Of a DNA stretch of 64,000 nucleotides, positions 34,986 to 43,548 are shown piece after piece. The position numbers and the translations under genes were made by a program. Numbering within the stretch: position 1 is the stretch's first letter; every line of letters begins with the position of its first letter. The stretch is from contig CAWJNP010000025.1 in the NCBI GenBank assembly GCA_963844255.1, positions 11,865 through 75,864 on the forward strand. The letters run 5' to 3'. The stretch comes from SZAS-79 sp963844255 (GTDB taxonomy: Bacteria > Pseudomonadota > Gammaproteobacteria > Burkholderiales > SG8-39). The notes under the pieces are model-generated. The model was not told the DNA's origin, searched no databases, and was given only the letters and a program-made list of their open reading frames with translations.

Positions 34986-36646
34986 GCGAGACGGTGACAA
35001 TCCATCCCGTGGACGCCCGCATTGATCCTTCGAAGCGCTGGGGCATGGTGATCGACCTCAACCGCTGCGTCGGCTGCCAGACCTGCACGATCGCCTGCAA
35101 GCACACCAACGACACCCCGCCCGGCGTGCAATGGCGGCGCGTGATCGACATCGAGCAGGGCACCTTCCCCGACGTCGAACGGCTGTTCCTCGTGACCGGC
35201 TGCCAGCACTGCGCCGAACCGCCCTGCGTCCCGGTCTGCCCGACCGGCGCGACACAGCAGCGCGCGGACGGCCTGGTGACAATGAACTACGACGTCTGCA
35301 TCGGTTGTGCCTACTGCGCCGTGTCCTGTCCCTACAACGCGCGCACCATCGTGCACGAGGCGAAGGGGTATTACAGCGACGACACGCTGACGCGCCAGGA
35401 GCAGGCGACCGCACACCCCGAGCGCATCGGTGTCGCGCAGAAATGCACCTTCTGCCAGGACCGCATCGAAACCGGCCTCGCGGCAGGGCTGATTCCCGGC
35501 GTGGACCCCCAGGCGACGCCGGCCTGCTCGGCCTCGTGCATCTCGCAGGCGATCCAGTTCGGCGACTTCAACGATCCGAAGAGCCACGTGTCGGAGTTGC
35601 TGGACTCGCAGCCCAGCCTGCAGCTCAACGCCGAGGTCGGTACCGATCCGCAGATCAAGTACCTCTACACCACCCCCGCCGTTCCCGGCCGCGCGACCGG
35701 CGTGGAAGAAGGCGAGGAAGAGCGCATGGCCGATCCGGTCAACCCGCTGGTGGGGAAGGTGCAGGCGTTCTGGGACTGGCGCGCGGCGATGAACTGGATC
35801 TTCGGCGGCATCGGCACGGGCCTCGCGATCGCGACCACGCTGGCGCTTGCGTTCGGCGCACTCAAGGGCGGGCTTGCGCCGAAACTGTACTTCGCTTCTG
35901 CGGCGCTCGTGGGAGTGGGCCTCTTCTGCGTGTTCCTCAAGATCGGCCGGCAACTGCGCTTCTGGCGCGCAGCGGCGCGTCCGCACACCTCGTGGATGTC
36001 ACGCGAACTGTATGCGGTGCTGGTGTTCTTCCCCTCGGTGCTGGGCTGCCTCGTCGCGCCCGGGAAAGTCGTATTTGCGCTCGCGGGCATCTCAGCCGCG
36101 GCCTTTCTCTTCTGCCAGGCAAAGATCCTGCACCGTGCGCGCGGCATCCCCGCCTGGCGCGCACCGCTGGTGCCCTGGATGATCTTTTCCAGCGGCCTGC
36201 TCGAAGGCTGCGGCGCACTGCTCATCCTGACGGTGGCGCTGGGCGGCATGCCGACGCGCGGCATGGCGATCGCGCTGGCGGTTCTCGCCTTCGTCAATGC
36301 GGTGCTGTGGCGCGTCTATGTCGACAGTGCGAAGCGCGAGGGCATCGCGCCGCTTGCGCGCCGGGCGCTGGCCGAATTCGACCTGCCCCTGCAGATCATC
36401 GGCCATGCCCTGCCGGTGGCGCTGGGCGCGTTTGCCGTGGCGGCACCGGCCAACAGCGCCGTGCTGCTCGCCTTCGGTGGTGCGGCTGCCATCATCGGCG
36501 GCGCAGTGTGGAAGTTCTCGCTCATCGTGCGCGCCGGGTTCAACCAGGGCTTCAGGCTCTCGCACATGCCGCAGCGCGGCTCGGGCAACTACGCCGCCCC
36601 CACGCGCATGGATGCGTCAGGGATGCCGAGGCCGGCGAACAGCTAA
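34982..36646 (+). CDS. fused Fe-S and membrane-anchor subunit, PadC-PadD-like
   Basis: This 554-aa protein combines two subunits that are usually separate. Residues 1-210 form the four-cluster Fe-S electron subunit: CVGCQTCTIACK (Cys29, 32, 35, 39), CQHCAEPPCVPVCP, CIGCAYCAVSCP and the end motif CTFCQDR/ACSASC. Residues about 250-540 form about eight membrane helices of a DmsC/NrfD-type anchor, which would pass electrons to quinone. The link, about residues 210-250, is polar. In homologues of PadBCD the Fe-S and membrane proteins are encoded separately. It follows padB by a 4-bp overlap. A terminal repeat element (36666) lies 20 bp downstream. Confidence 0.85.
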   Translation: MSETVTIHPVDARIDPSKRWGMVIDLNRCVGCQTCTIACKHTNDTPPGVQWRRVIDIEQGTFPDVERLFLVTGCQHCAEPPCVPVCPTGATQQRADGLVTMNYDVCIGCAYCAVSCPYNARTIVHEAKGYYSDDTLTRQEQATAHPERIGVAQKCTFCQDRIETGLAAGLIPGVDPQATPACSASCISQAIQFGDFNDPKSHVSELLDSQPSLQLNAEVGTDPQIKYLYTTPAVPGRATGVEEGEEERMADPVNPLVGKVQAFWDWRAAMNWIFGGIGTGLAIATTLALAFGALKGGLAPKLYFASAALVGVGLFCVFLKIGRQLRFWRAAARPHTSWMSRELYAVLVFFPSVLGCLVAPGKVVFALAGISAAAFLFCQAKILHRARGIPAWRAPLVPWMIFSSGLLEGCGALLILTVALGGMPTRGMAIALAVLAFVNAVLWRVYVDSAKREGIAPLARRALAEFDLPLQIIGHALPVALGAFAVAAPANSAVLLAFGGAAAIIGGAVWKFSLIVRAGFNQGFRLSHMPQRGSGNYAAPTRMDASGMPRPANS

Positions 36647-36665
36647 GTGGCCGGCGCGTCACAGG

Positions 36666-36718
36666 TGTATCGGTATCGAAACACAAACTGCCCGGAGAGC
36701 CGCTCCAGATCTTGAGAT
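36666..36718. repeat. 53-bp direct repeat, copy A
   Basis: This matches 46415-46467 at 45 of 53 positions without gaps, in the same orientation. It starts TGTATCGGTATCGAAACA, a near-palindrome (one arm mismatch), and runs through CACAAACT, GCCGCTCC and CTTGAGAT. It lies after the stop of the Fe-S/anchor gene. With copy B it brackets the 36.7-46.4 kb block. Confidence 0.75.
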
Positions 36719-36794
36719 CGTGAATTAATTGTCAAAGATTCAAGCCGAAACACGAATGTGCAGTTTGATAACAAAATGCCCTCACGACGAATGT

Positions 36795-37313
36795 TCACGC
36801 CGGGCAAGCAAGCCTGCACCGGGCAATCTCCCATGAATTGCACCACTCGAGTCTGCGTTGCGGCGTTTCGTTGACCTTCATCATGATGTCCGTCAGGTCG
36901 CAATGATTCAGCCCGCCGCCGCAGCGGATATTGTGGCGGTAAAGGGCAACCAGATCGTTCAGAGACCCAAGGTCGCTGCGGCTGCGTGTCCTGGCGTACA
37001 TCGCCGGGTCGCAGTTCATGAACGCTTTGTCGATCGACTTCGCGCTCAGGCCCCGAAATCGCAGGAGTTGCTCCAATCCGCCGAACAGCATGTCGATCAA
37101 ACGGCGTTCTGTGACCGGCACCCTGCCCTGAAGAAGGATGAAAGACAGCAAAGTCGCCTGGCTCAAGAAGATGAACGCCTTCCTTCGGTCGACGGCAAAC
37201 CGGTTGATGTACCAGTTGCCAAGGGGCGCGTCGCTCGGTTCCGCGTCCGCCATGTTCTCCTTGCGCAGCCCCAGGACTTTTTGCACTTCGCCGGTGCACA
37301 GCAGAAAAATCAT
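36795..37313 (-). CDS. DUF6933-like protein
   Basis: This 172-aa protein of unknown function begins MIFLLCTGEVQKVLGL. The NWYINRFAVDRRKAFIFLSQATLL stretch is of the kind seen in DUF6933-type proteins. No signal or membrane helix is clear. It overlaps the citE stop by 4 bp at its start (37313/37310), so it is at the distal end of the citE-prpD-gntR-caiB-acd-maoC run. Lower GC and more Cys/Asn than the neighbours, near the repeat at 36666, hint at a different history. Confidence 0.65.
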   Translation of the reverse strand: MIFLLCTGEVQKVLGLRKENMADAEPSDAPLGNWYINRFAVDRRKAFIFLSQATLLSFILLQGRVPVTERRLIDMLFGGLEQLLRFRGLSAKSIDKAFMNCDPAMYARTRSRSDLGSLNDLVALYRHNIRCGGGLNHCDLTDIMMKVNETPQRRLEWCNSWEIARCRLACPA

Positions 37314-38218
37314 CGTCCCCGAATCGCCTCCAGCGTCGCCAGCACTCTCCGCGCCCGTTGCACCACCGGGTAATCCACGAACTGCCCATCGACCTGGATC
37401 GAAGCCGAACCCGCTGCTTCCGCCGCGGCGAATGCATCGACAATCTTCTTTGCCCGCTCAGCCTCGGCCGATGTAGGCGTGAAGACTTCGTTCGCAACAA
37501 GCACCTGGTCCGGATGGATGCACAACCGTCCCTGGAAGCCGAGCCGGCGGCTCCGTTCCACAGAGGCGCGCAGACCGGCCACATCCTTCAGGTGGATCCA
37601 GACCGTATCGATCGGCGCATCCAGTCCGCTTGCGCGCGAGGTCACGACCATGCGCGAGCGCACCTCGGCCAACTCCTCCTCGCCCGGTGTCCAGGTCATG
37701 CCGACATCGCCGGTGTAGTCGGCCGCGCCGAAGCACATGCGCTTCACGCGCCACGGGCCGGGATAGTCCTTGAGCGAACGTGCTCCCGGAATCCGGTCGA
37801 GGCGTGAGAACGCCGCGGCGGTCTCGATGATCGGCATCAGGTCGATCGCGCCGGGCACGAGGCCGCGATCGCGCTCCAGGCTCGTGATCAGCCAGTCGAT
37901 GGTGCGCAGGTCGGCGGCCGACTCGACCTTGGGCAGCACGATACCGTCGAGCCCCTCAACCACCACCGCGAGAAGGTCGCCGAGGCACCAAGGCGTTGCA
38001 AGGCCGTTGACCCGGACATACGCCTTGCCGTTGCGCGGCCGTGACAGCGCTGCCACCGCATCGGCGCGCGCCGCGATCTTTTCCGACACCGCGACCGCGT
38101 CCTCGAGGTCGAGGATCACGGCATCGGCGTCCAGCGACAAGGCCTTCTCGACCCGGCGCGGATGGTTGGCGGGCGTGAACAGGAAACTGCGCAGTACGGC
38201 GGGCGTTGCGGTATTCAT
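37310..38218 (-). CDS. HpcH/HpaI-CitE family CoA-ester lyase
   Basis: This 302-aa TIM-barrel lyase has VILDLEDAVAVSEK, AYVRVNGLATPW, IVLPKVESA and MPIIETAAAF, supplying the Mg and CoA-ester sites. The family includes citrate lyase beta, malyl-CoA and citramalyl-CoA lyases. In the neighbourhood (MaoC hydratase, CaiB transferase, PrpD-like, acyl-CoA dehydrogenase) it would cleave a 3-hydroxyacyl-CoA such as citramalyl-CoA to acetyl-CoA and pyruvate. It is about 25 residues longer than many Ccl proteins, and the exact substrate is inferred. Confidence 0.87.
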   Translation of the reverse strand: MNTATPAVLRSFLFTPANHPRRVEKALSLDADAVILDLEDAVAVSEKIAARADAVAALSRPRNGKAYVRVNGLATPWCLGDLLAVVVEGLDGIVLPKVESAADLRTIDWLITSLERDRGLVPGAIDLMPIIETAAAFSRLDRIPGARSLKDYPGPWRVKRMCFGAADYTGDVGMTWTPGEEELAEVRSRMVVTSRASGLDAPIDTVWIHLKDVAGLRASVERSRRLGFQGRLCIHPDQVLVANEVFTPTSAEAERAKKIVDAFAAAEAAGSASIQVDGQFVDYPVVQRARRVLATLEAIRGR

Positions 38219-38238
38219 GGTTTGGATAGCCTCAGGTA

Positions 38239-39672
38239 TCAGACGATACGCACTGAATCGAGCAAGGCCTGCAGAGAATCTGCCCGGTCCAGGCCGAGCA
38301 CCGCGTCGGCCACGCGCTCGGCGCGCGCTGCACCCATCACGCGCTCCGCGTTGCCAAGAAACTTTGCCACGATCTCCGCGGCCGACAGCGGCCGCGCGTC
38401 GGAGCCGCGGTTCTCCGCTTCGCGGTGGCGCAACTCGCGCCCATCCCGGAGGCGCACGACGACTTCCCCGGAGTAGTAGCGCGGGAACGCCGACTGCGGA
38501 TCGATCTCGTAGCCGGTTTTCGCCATCAGCGCATGGATGCGCGGATCGCCCAGCGCGTCGTCTTCGAGTTCCGCCAGGGTGAATTTTCCGCGCACCAGCG
38601 CGGCAGCGATCGTGTAATGCACCGAGAATTGCGCCTCATAGGCATTCTGCGGACGCTGCTTGGCAGCCTGTGGCTCGCACACCACCGCGGTCTGGCCTGC
38701 GGCGATGCGCGCCGTGATGGATTCGACGTCCTCGGGCGAAAACGCGTTTGCGCGACGCAGTTCGAGCGCCGCATCGGCGAATGCATGGTTGAAGTGGCAG
38801 GCCGGATACGGCTTCATCGCGACGTTGAGCATTTCCCAGGTCTCGCCCAGACCGGCGGTACAGGTTGCGAGATCGGCCGCATGTTGCACACCCAGATAGG
38901 CATTGAACAAGCCGAAGCGCCCTTCATAGGCGCGCTTCGGCCCTTCGAAGCCGCCGCGAGCCAGTGCGCAGGCGGTGACTGCGGACGAAGCCGCCCAGCC
39001 CGGATGCATGCGCTTGGTCCATGCCCCGTCCTCGAGAAATTCAAGGCTGCCCGCGGCCATCGACAGCGCGATGCCCTGCGCGTGCGCGATCTGCGCCACG
39101 CTCATGCCTGACAGGCGACCGGACGCGAGCGTCGCGCCGAAGATGCCGACCAGCCCCGTGGGATGAAATCCACGCTGGTGAAAGCCGTTGTTCGCCGCCT
39201 GCCCGATGCGGCTGGCCGCCTCGACGCCGACGAGGTAAGCGGCGAGCGCTTCGCGGCCGCCCGCTTTTTCGCGCTGGCCCACACCGAGCAGCACCGGCAC
39301 TGCCGAGGCCGAGGCGTGGATCACGCCGCCCGAGTGGGTGTCGTCGAAATCCAACCCATGAATCAGCGTGCCGTTGGCGAGAATGGCGTCGCGCAGCGGC
39401 AGGCCGATGGCCGTGCCGAGCACGGGATACGGCCCCTCGCCCGCGAGGCCGACGAGCGCATTGATGGTGCGCTGGCCGAATTCGTAGCCGCTCGAGGCGA
39501 GGCCGATCCCCAGGCAGTCGAGCACATGGAATTTGGCTCGATCCACTACCTCGGCAGGGATGTCCTCGAAACGCAGACGCCCGGCAAACGCTGCCAGCGT
39601 CTGCGAAATCGTGTCCTCGCCCGCGGCGGCCGGGTCCGCGACGTGCAATCCGTTCATGGCGGGTGCATTCAT
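38239..39672 (-). CDS. MmgE/PrpD family protein
   Basis: This 477-aa protein belongs to the 2-methylcitrate dehydratase superfamily. LDCLGIGLASSGYEFGQ, GLDFDDTHSGGVIHASA, GFHPTGLVGIFGAT and MKPYPACHFNHAFADAALEL are typical. The start ATG is at 39672 (MNAPAMNGLHVADP). It is probably a hydratase or isomerase on a dicarboxylate or its CoA ester. It sits between gntR and citE in the same run, 20 bp from citE. Its PA0881-type counterpart lies in itaconate clusters, but its own role there is not certain. Confidence 0.88.
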   Translation of the reverse strand: MNAPAMNGLHVADPAAAGEDTISQTLAAFAGRLRFEDIPAEVVDRAKFHVLDCLGIGLASSGYEFGQRTINALVGLAGEGPYPVLGTAIGLPLRDAILANGTLIHGLDFDDTHSGGVIHASASAVPVLLGVGQREKAGGREALAAYLVGVEAASRIGQAANNGFHQRGFHPTGLVGIFGATLASGRLSGMSVAQIAHAQGIALSMAAGSLEFLEDGAWTKRMHPGWAASSAVTACALARGGFEGPKRAYEGRFGLFNAYLGVQHAADLATCTAGLGETWEMLNVAMKPYPACHFNHAFADAALELRRANAFSPEDVESITARIAAGQTAVVCEPQAAKQRPQNAYEAQFSVHYTIAAALVRGKFTLAELEDDALGDPRIHALMAKTGYEIDPQSAFPRYYSGEVVVRLRDGRELRHREAENRGSDARPLSAAEIVAKFLGNAERVMGAARAERVADAVLGLDRADSLQALLDSVRIV

Positions 39673-39700
39673 GCAGTCTCCATCGAAATTCGTTGAAACA

Positions 39701-40486
39701 TCAGGTGCGCGCCTCTGCATCGCGCCACGAAAAACGCAGGGACATCGAATACGAAAAGCGCCCCGCCGGATACAGGCTGGTCGAGACCAGCAACATCTTG
39801 TCATCTTCCCCCAGATAGTGGCGCGTGATCGCGAGCCCCGGGGATCCGGCGCGAACCTTGAGCAGGCGCGCGCGCCTCGCCGGAACCGCACAGGCGCTGA
39901 TGACCTGCTGGACTTCGGCGATGCGCTGCCCGTAGCGCGTCTCGATCAGGGTATACATCGGCACGCGCAGGTTCTGCAGGTCGCGGCCGAGTGCGGCGTA
40001 GGCATGCGGGATGTAGATTTCGCTGACGACCATGGGCAGCGGATCCGCGTTCTGGTAGCGCACCACGTCGACCACGCGCCAGCGCTGGCCCGGCGCGCAG
40101 CGCAGGCGCTCGCACTCCCCCGTGGTCGCGGTCAGGTCGCGCTCGCCGACGATGGCCAGCCGCGTGTCCTTCACGTAGGTGAACAGATCCGAGATCGAGT
40201 CGATCGACTGCACATAGCGAGAGTCGCCGCGCTTGGCCTTGACGCGCGTACCGATGCCTTGGTGGCGTGACACCATGCCCATTTCGCGCAGGCGGCGCAG
40301 CGCCTCGCGCACCGTATGGCGCGACAGGCCGAACTGCGCGCAAAGCGCCATCTCGGTGGGCAGGAGCGAACCCACCGCATAGCGCCCTGCACTGATATCC
40401 GAGATCAGGGAGTCGGCCAGCAGTGAGGTTCGCGAGGCCGACCCCGTGGGGAGCGGCGCGGCAGCCCGGACCCGTACGCTACCCAT
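39701..40486 (-). CDS. GntR-family (HutC-type) regulator
   Basis: This 261-aa protein has an N-terminal wHTH (about residues 20-90, GRYAVGSLLPTEMALCAQFG, LSRHTVREALRRLREMG) and an UTRA-like effector domain to the end (VVSEIYIPHAYAALG). It is in the middle of the CoA cluster and probably senses its substrate or CoA ester. Palindromes TTGTCCGGACAA and GCTTGTCAAGC lie in front of maoC at 43397-43440 as candidate operators. It begins 6 bp after caiB's stop. Confidence 0.9.
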   Translation of the reverse strand: MGSVRVRAAAPLPTGSASRTSLLADSLISDISAGRYAVGSLLPTEMALCAQFGLSRHTVREALRRLREMGMVSRHQGIGTRVKAKRGDSRYVQSIDSISDLFTYVKDTRLAIVGERDLTATTGECERLRCAPGQRWRVVDVVRYQNADPLPMVVSEIYIPHAYAALGRDLQNLRVPMYTLIETRYGQRIAEVQQVISACAVPARRARLLKVRAGSPGLAITRHYLGEDDKMLLVSTSLYPAGRFSYSMSLRFSWRDAEART

Positions 40487-40492
40487 GCTCGC

Positions 40493-41680
40493 TCAGACCA
40501 CCCCGGCGGCGCGCAGCGCGGCAATCCGTGCGGCGTCGTAACCCAGCCCGGCGAGCAAGGCGTCGGTATGCTCACCCATGGCCGGCGCCGCCTGCACCGG
40601 ATGTTCTTCGCCCATCCTGAGCGGCGAGGCCAGCAGCCTGACGCTGCGCCCATCCGGATAGGCGAAGTCGAGCACCCTCTTCTGTTCGGCGACAAAAGGA
40701 TTGTCGAGCGCCTGGGCGATGTCGTTCACCGGCGCCACAGGCACCTTGCCGCGCAGTTGTTCCAGCCACGCCGCGGTCGGCTTTTCCATGAGCGCCGCAT
40801 CGAGCATCTGGGTCACCTTGGTGCGGTTTTCCAGCCGCGCCTTGTAGGTCGAGAACGCGGGATCCTCGGCCCACTCCGGCCGGCCCAGCTCGCGCGCCAG
40901 CACGCCCCAGAATTTTTCCTTGTTGCACATCACGAACAGCCAGCCGTCCTCGGTGCGGCACAGCTGGCTCGGGGTGAGCGAAGGGTGCGCCGAACGCGGT
41001 TCCCTGCCCTGCACATGGCCTGCGTTCAGGTACCAGGCGCCCAGGTAGCACAGGTTGTGCAAAGCGACGTCGAACAGGCTCACATCGACGTCGCGCCCCA
41101 TCCCTGTCTCGCGCGCGGAGAGCACACCTGCGAGCAGTCCGTGGGCGCAGGCGAGCCCCGTCATCAGGTCGACGATCGAAAGACCGTAGCGTGCCGGCGG
41201 TCCGTCGGGCTCTCCGGTCACCGAGAGGTGCCCGGCTTCGGCCTGCATCAGGTAGTCGTAGCCAGGCCAGGCCGCGCGCGAGCCCTGCCGGCCGTAGGCC
41301 GAGAGGTGCGCGCAGACGAGCTTCGGGTTGATTTCCTTCAGTTCCGCGTAGGTGATGCCCAGCTTGGCAGGTGCATCGCCACGCAGGTTGTCGAGCGTCG
41401 CGTCGGCCGTGCGCACGAGGTCAAGAAACACCTTGCGGCCCTCCGGTTGCTTCAGGTCGAGGACCATGGATTTCTTGTTGCGATTGAAAGCCTGGAAGAA
41501 CTGGCTGTCACCCGGCCCCTGGAAGAAGGGCCCGACCCCGCGCCCGACGTCTCCGCCCTCCGAGGGATTCTCGATCTTGATCACTTCGGCGCCGAGGTCG
41601 GCGAGATAGGTGGTGCCGAAAGGGCCCGCGCCGTACTGCTCGACCGCGAGGACCCGCAGGCCGGTCAGGGGCAGGCTCAT
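40493..41680 (-). CDS. CaiB/BaiF family class III CoA-transferase
   Basis: This 395-aa CoA transferase starts MSLPLTGLRVLAVEQYGAGPFG. The conserved VDVSLFD provides the catalytic Asp candidate, and NRNKKSMVLDLK and AAWPGYDYLMQAEAG are family-typical. The ATG at 41680 overlaps the acyl-CoA dehydrogenase stop by 4 bp. It would activate the cluster's acid (an itaconate-, succinate- or C5-type acid) with CoA from a donor thioester; the donor is unknown. Confidence 0.9.
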   Translation of the reverse strand: MSLPLTGLRVLAVEQYGAGPFGTTYLADLGAEVIKIENPSEGGDVGRGVGPFFQGPGDSQFFQAFNRNKKSMVLDLKQPEGRKVFLDLVRTADATLDNLRGDAPAKLGITYAELKEINPKLVCAHLSAYGRQGSRAAWPGYDYLMQAEAGHLSVTGEPDGPPARYGLSIVDLMTGLACAHGLLAGVLSARETGMGRDVDVSLFDVALHNLCYLGAWYLNAGHVQGREPRSAHPSLTPSQLCRTEDGWLFVMCNKEKFWGVLARELGRPEWAEDPAFSTYKARLENRTKVTQMLDAALMEKPTAAWLEQLRGKVPVAPVNDIAQALDNPFVAEQKRVLDFAYPDGRSVRLLASPLRMGEEHPVQAAPAMGEHTDALLAGLGYDAARIAALRAAGVV

Positions 41681-42831
41681 GCGGGGTTTCGTTCGATCAG
41701 CTGCTTGGCGATGATGATCCGCTGCAACTCGTTGGTGCCCTCGCCGATGCACATCAAGGGCGCGTCGCGGTAGTAGCGCTCGATGTTGAACTCCTTCGAG
41801 TAACCGTAGGCGCCGTGGATGCGCATCGCCTCGATCGAATTCTCAAGCGCCGATTCGGAGGCGAACAGTTTGGCCATGCCGGCCTCCATGTCGCAGCGCT
41901 CGCCGCGGTCGTAGGCGGCGGCCGCGCGCTCCACCAGCAGGCGCGAGGCCTCAACGCGGGTGGCCATGTCGGCGAGTTTCAGCTGGATCGCCTGGTGCTC
42001 GCAGATCGGCTTTCCGAAGGTCTTGCGCACCTGCGCATACGCCACCGAGTCTTTCAGCGCCGCGCTCGCGATGCCCACGCCACGCGCGGCGACGTTGATC
42101 CGACCCAGTTCGAGTCCGCCCATCACCTGCTGCATGCCCTTGCCCTCGACGCCGCCGACGAGGTCGTCGGCCGAGACGCGATAGTTGTCGAACACGAGTT
42201 CGGCCGAATCGATGCCCTTGTAGCCGAGCTTCTCGAGTTTTCGGCTGTGCGCGAAGCCCGGGCCTTTCTCGCAGATGAATGCGCTCATGCCCTTGTGGCG
42301 CGGATCGGCCTTGGGGTCGGTCTTGACCAGCAGTGCCACGACGTGCCCGTGGATGCCGTTGGAGATCCAGGTCTTGGTGCCGTTGACGATGTAGGCATCG
42401 CCCTCGCGGCGCGCGGTCGTGCGCACCGCCTGCAGGTCGGTGCCGCAATCGGGCTCGGTCAGCGCAAGGCCGCCACGCAGCTCGCCCGAGGCAAAGCGCG
42501 GCAGCCAGCGCCGCTTCTGCTCCTCGGTGCCGGAGCGCTGGACCAGGGAGGCCATGATCAGGTGCGAATTGATGATCCCGGCGAGCGACATCCAGACTTC
42601 GGTGATCTTCTCGATCAGTTTGGCGTAGGTACTCGCCGACAGGCCCAGTCCGCCGTACTCCTCGCGGATGATGCAGCCGAACAGGCCCATGCCCTTCATC
42701 TTCTCGACGATCTCGGCGGGCCAGATATCCCTGGCCTCGAGTTCGTGCACATGCGCGCGGACCTCGCGTTCGAGGAAGCGGTCCACGGCATCGAGTATTG
42801 CGCTTTCCTTGTCATCCACTGGCTGGCTCAT
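41677..42831 (-). CDS. acyl-CoA dehydrogenase
   Basis: This 384-aa FAD-dependent enzyme has LTEPDCGTDLQAVRTTA (acyl-CoA binding), TKTWISNG, the GIASAALKDSVAYA helix and the C-terminal IHGAYGYSKEFNIERYYRD. The catalytic Glu in the latter region is not clear from sequence alone. In the cluster it would oxidise a saturated C5/C4-dicarboxyl-CoA. It overlaps caiB by 4 bp and follows maoC by 27 bp. Confidence 0.93.
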   Translation of the reverse strand: MSQPVDDKESAILDAVDRFLEREVRAHVHELEARDIWPAEIVEKMKGMGLFGCIIREEYGGLGLSASTYAKLIEKITEVWMSLAGIINSHLIMASLVQRSGTEEQKRRWLPRFASGELRGGLALTEPDCGTDLQAVRTTARREGDAYIVNGTKTWISNGIHGHVVALLVKTDPKADPRHKGMSAFICEKGPGFAHSRKLEKLGYKGIDSAELVFDNYRVSADDLVGGVEGKGMQQVMGGLELGRINVAARGVGIASAALKDSVAYAQVRKTFGKPICEHQAIQLKLADMATRVEASRLLVERAAAAYDRGERCDMEAGMAKLFASESALENSIEAMRIHGAYGYSKEFNIERYYRDAPLMCIGEGTNELQRIIIAKQLIERNPA

Positions 42832-42858
42832 CGTGTCTCTCCTCTGGCGGCGTGGCGC

Positions 42859-43392
42859 CTAGTAATCCATCTTGTCTTCGGCGGCATGTCCTTCCATCGG
42901 CAGCAGGGCGCTGCGCTCGAAGGTCATGAATACGGTACCGTCGGATTTTTTCGCCGTGGTGCGCACGGTCACGATGCCGTGGTGGGCGCGCGATTTCGAC
43001 TCGCGTGTCTCCAGCACCTCGGATTCGGCGTAGAGCGTGTCGCCGACAAACACCGGCTTCATGAGCTTGATCTTGTCCCAGCCGAGGTTGGCCACCGCCT
43101 TGTGGCTGAAATCCGATACGGTCATGCCGGTGACGATCGCGAGCGTGAGGCAGGAATTGACCAGCGGCTTGCCGAATTCGGTGTTGGCGGCGTAGGCCAG
43201 ATCGCTGTGCACCGGGTGCTGGTTCATGGTGAGGAGCGAAAACCAGATGTTGTCGGTCTCCGTGATCGTCCTGCCGGGACGGTGCTCGTAGATGTCGCCG
43301 ACCTTGAAATCCCCGAAATAACGGCCGATCGATTCGCGCGTGCGGTTCGGTCCCACCTTCCTGCTGCGGCTGGCCATGTTTTCCTCACTCAT
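42859..43392 (-). CDS. MaoC-family acyl-CoA hydratase
   Basis: This 177-aa hotdog-fold hydratase has RTITETDNIWFSLLTMNQHPVHSD, the usual Asp/His hydratase dyad of mesaconyl- or itaconyl-CoA hydratase-like proteins. DKIKLMKPVFVGDTLYAES is a hot-dog feature. It is the first gene of the divergent CoA cluster, with two palindromes directly upstream. The N-terminus (MSEENMASRSRKVGPNRTRES) is a polar extension. Substrate assignment (itaconyl-CoA or other) is by context. Confidence 0.88.
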   Translation of the reverse strand: MSEENMASRSRKVGPNRTRESIGRYFGDFKVGDIYEHRPGRTITETDNIWFSLLTMNQHPVHSDLAYAANTEFGKPLVNSCLTLAIVTGMTVSDFSHKAVANLGWDKIKLMKPVFVGDTLYAESEVLETRESKSRAHHGIVTVRTTAKKSDGTVFMTFERSALLPMEGHAAEDKMDY

Positions 43393-43396
43393 CCGG

Positions 43397-43408
43397 TTGT
43401 CCGGACAA
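43397..43408. promoter_or_regulatory. GntR-type operator candidate
   Basis: This is a perfect 12-bp palindrome, TTGTCCGGACAA, 5 bp upstream of the maoC ATG. The TTGTC...GACAA form is typical of GntR-family operators, and the GntR gene is in the same cluster. Confidence 0.55.
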
Positions 43409-43429
43409 AGTCTGACCGCCGGCCTGCAT

Positions 43430-43440
43430 GCTTGTCAAGC
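43430..43440. promoter_or_regulatory. second palindrome near the maoC promoter
   Basis: GCTTGTCAAGC: 5-bp arms around a central T, 22 bp from the first site. A close relative, GCTTGTCCAAGC, occurs at 50085-50096 in front of the denD-like gene, so it may be a shared operator half-site. Confidence 0.35.
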
Positions 43441-43548
43441 AGCGGACCGCAATCCCGCGCCGGGATAGCGAAACGCCGGGACGGCACCGGGCGGCGGCCG
43501 GTGTAGCATCGGTGAAACTCTTTTCAGCCCGCCACTCTCCGGACGCCA

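Noticed and set aside
36666..36718. Terminal inverted repeat of an insertion sequence
   Set aside because: The two copies are direct, not inverted, and no transposase lies between them.
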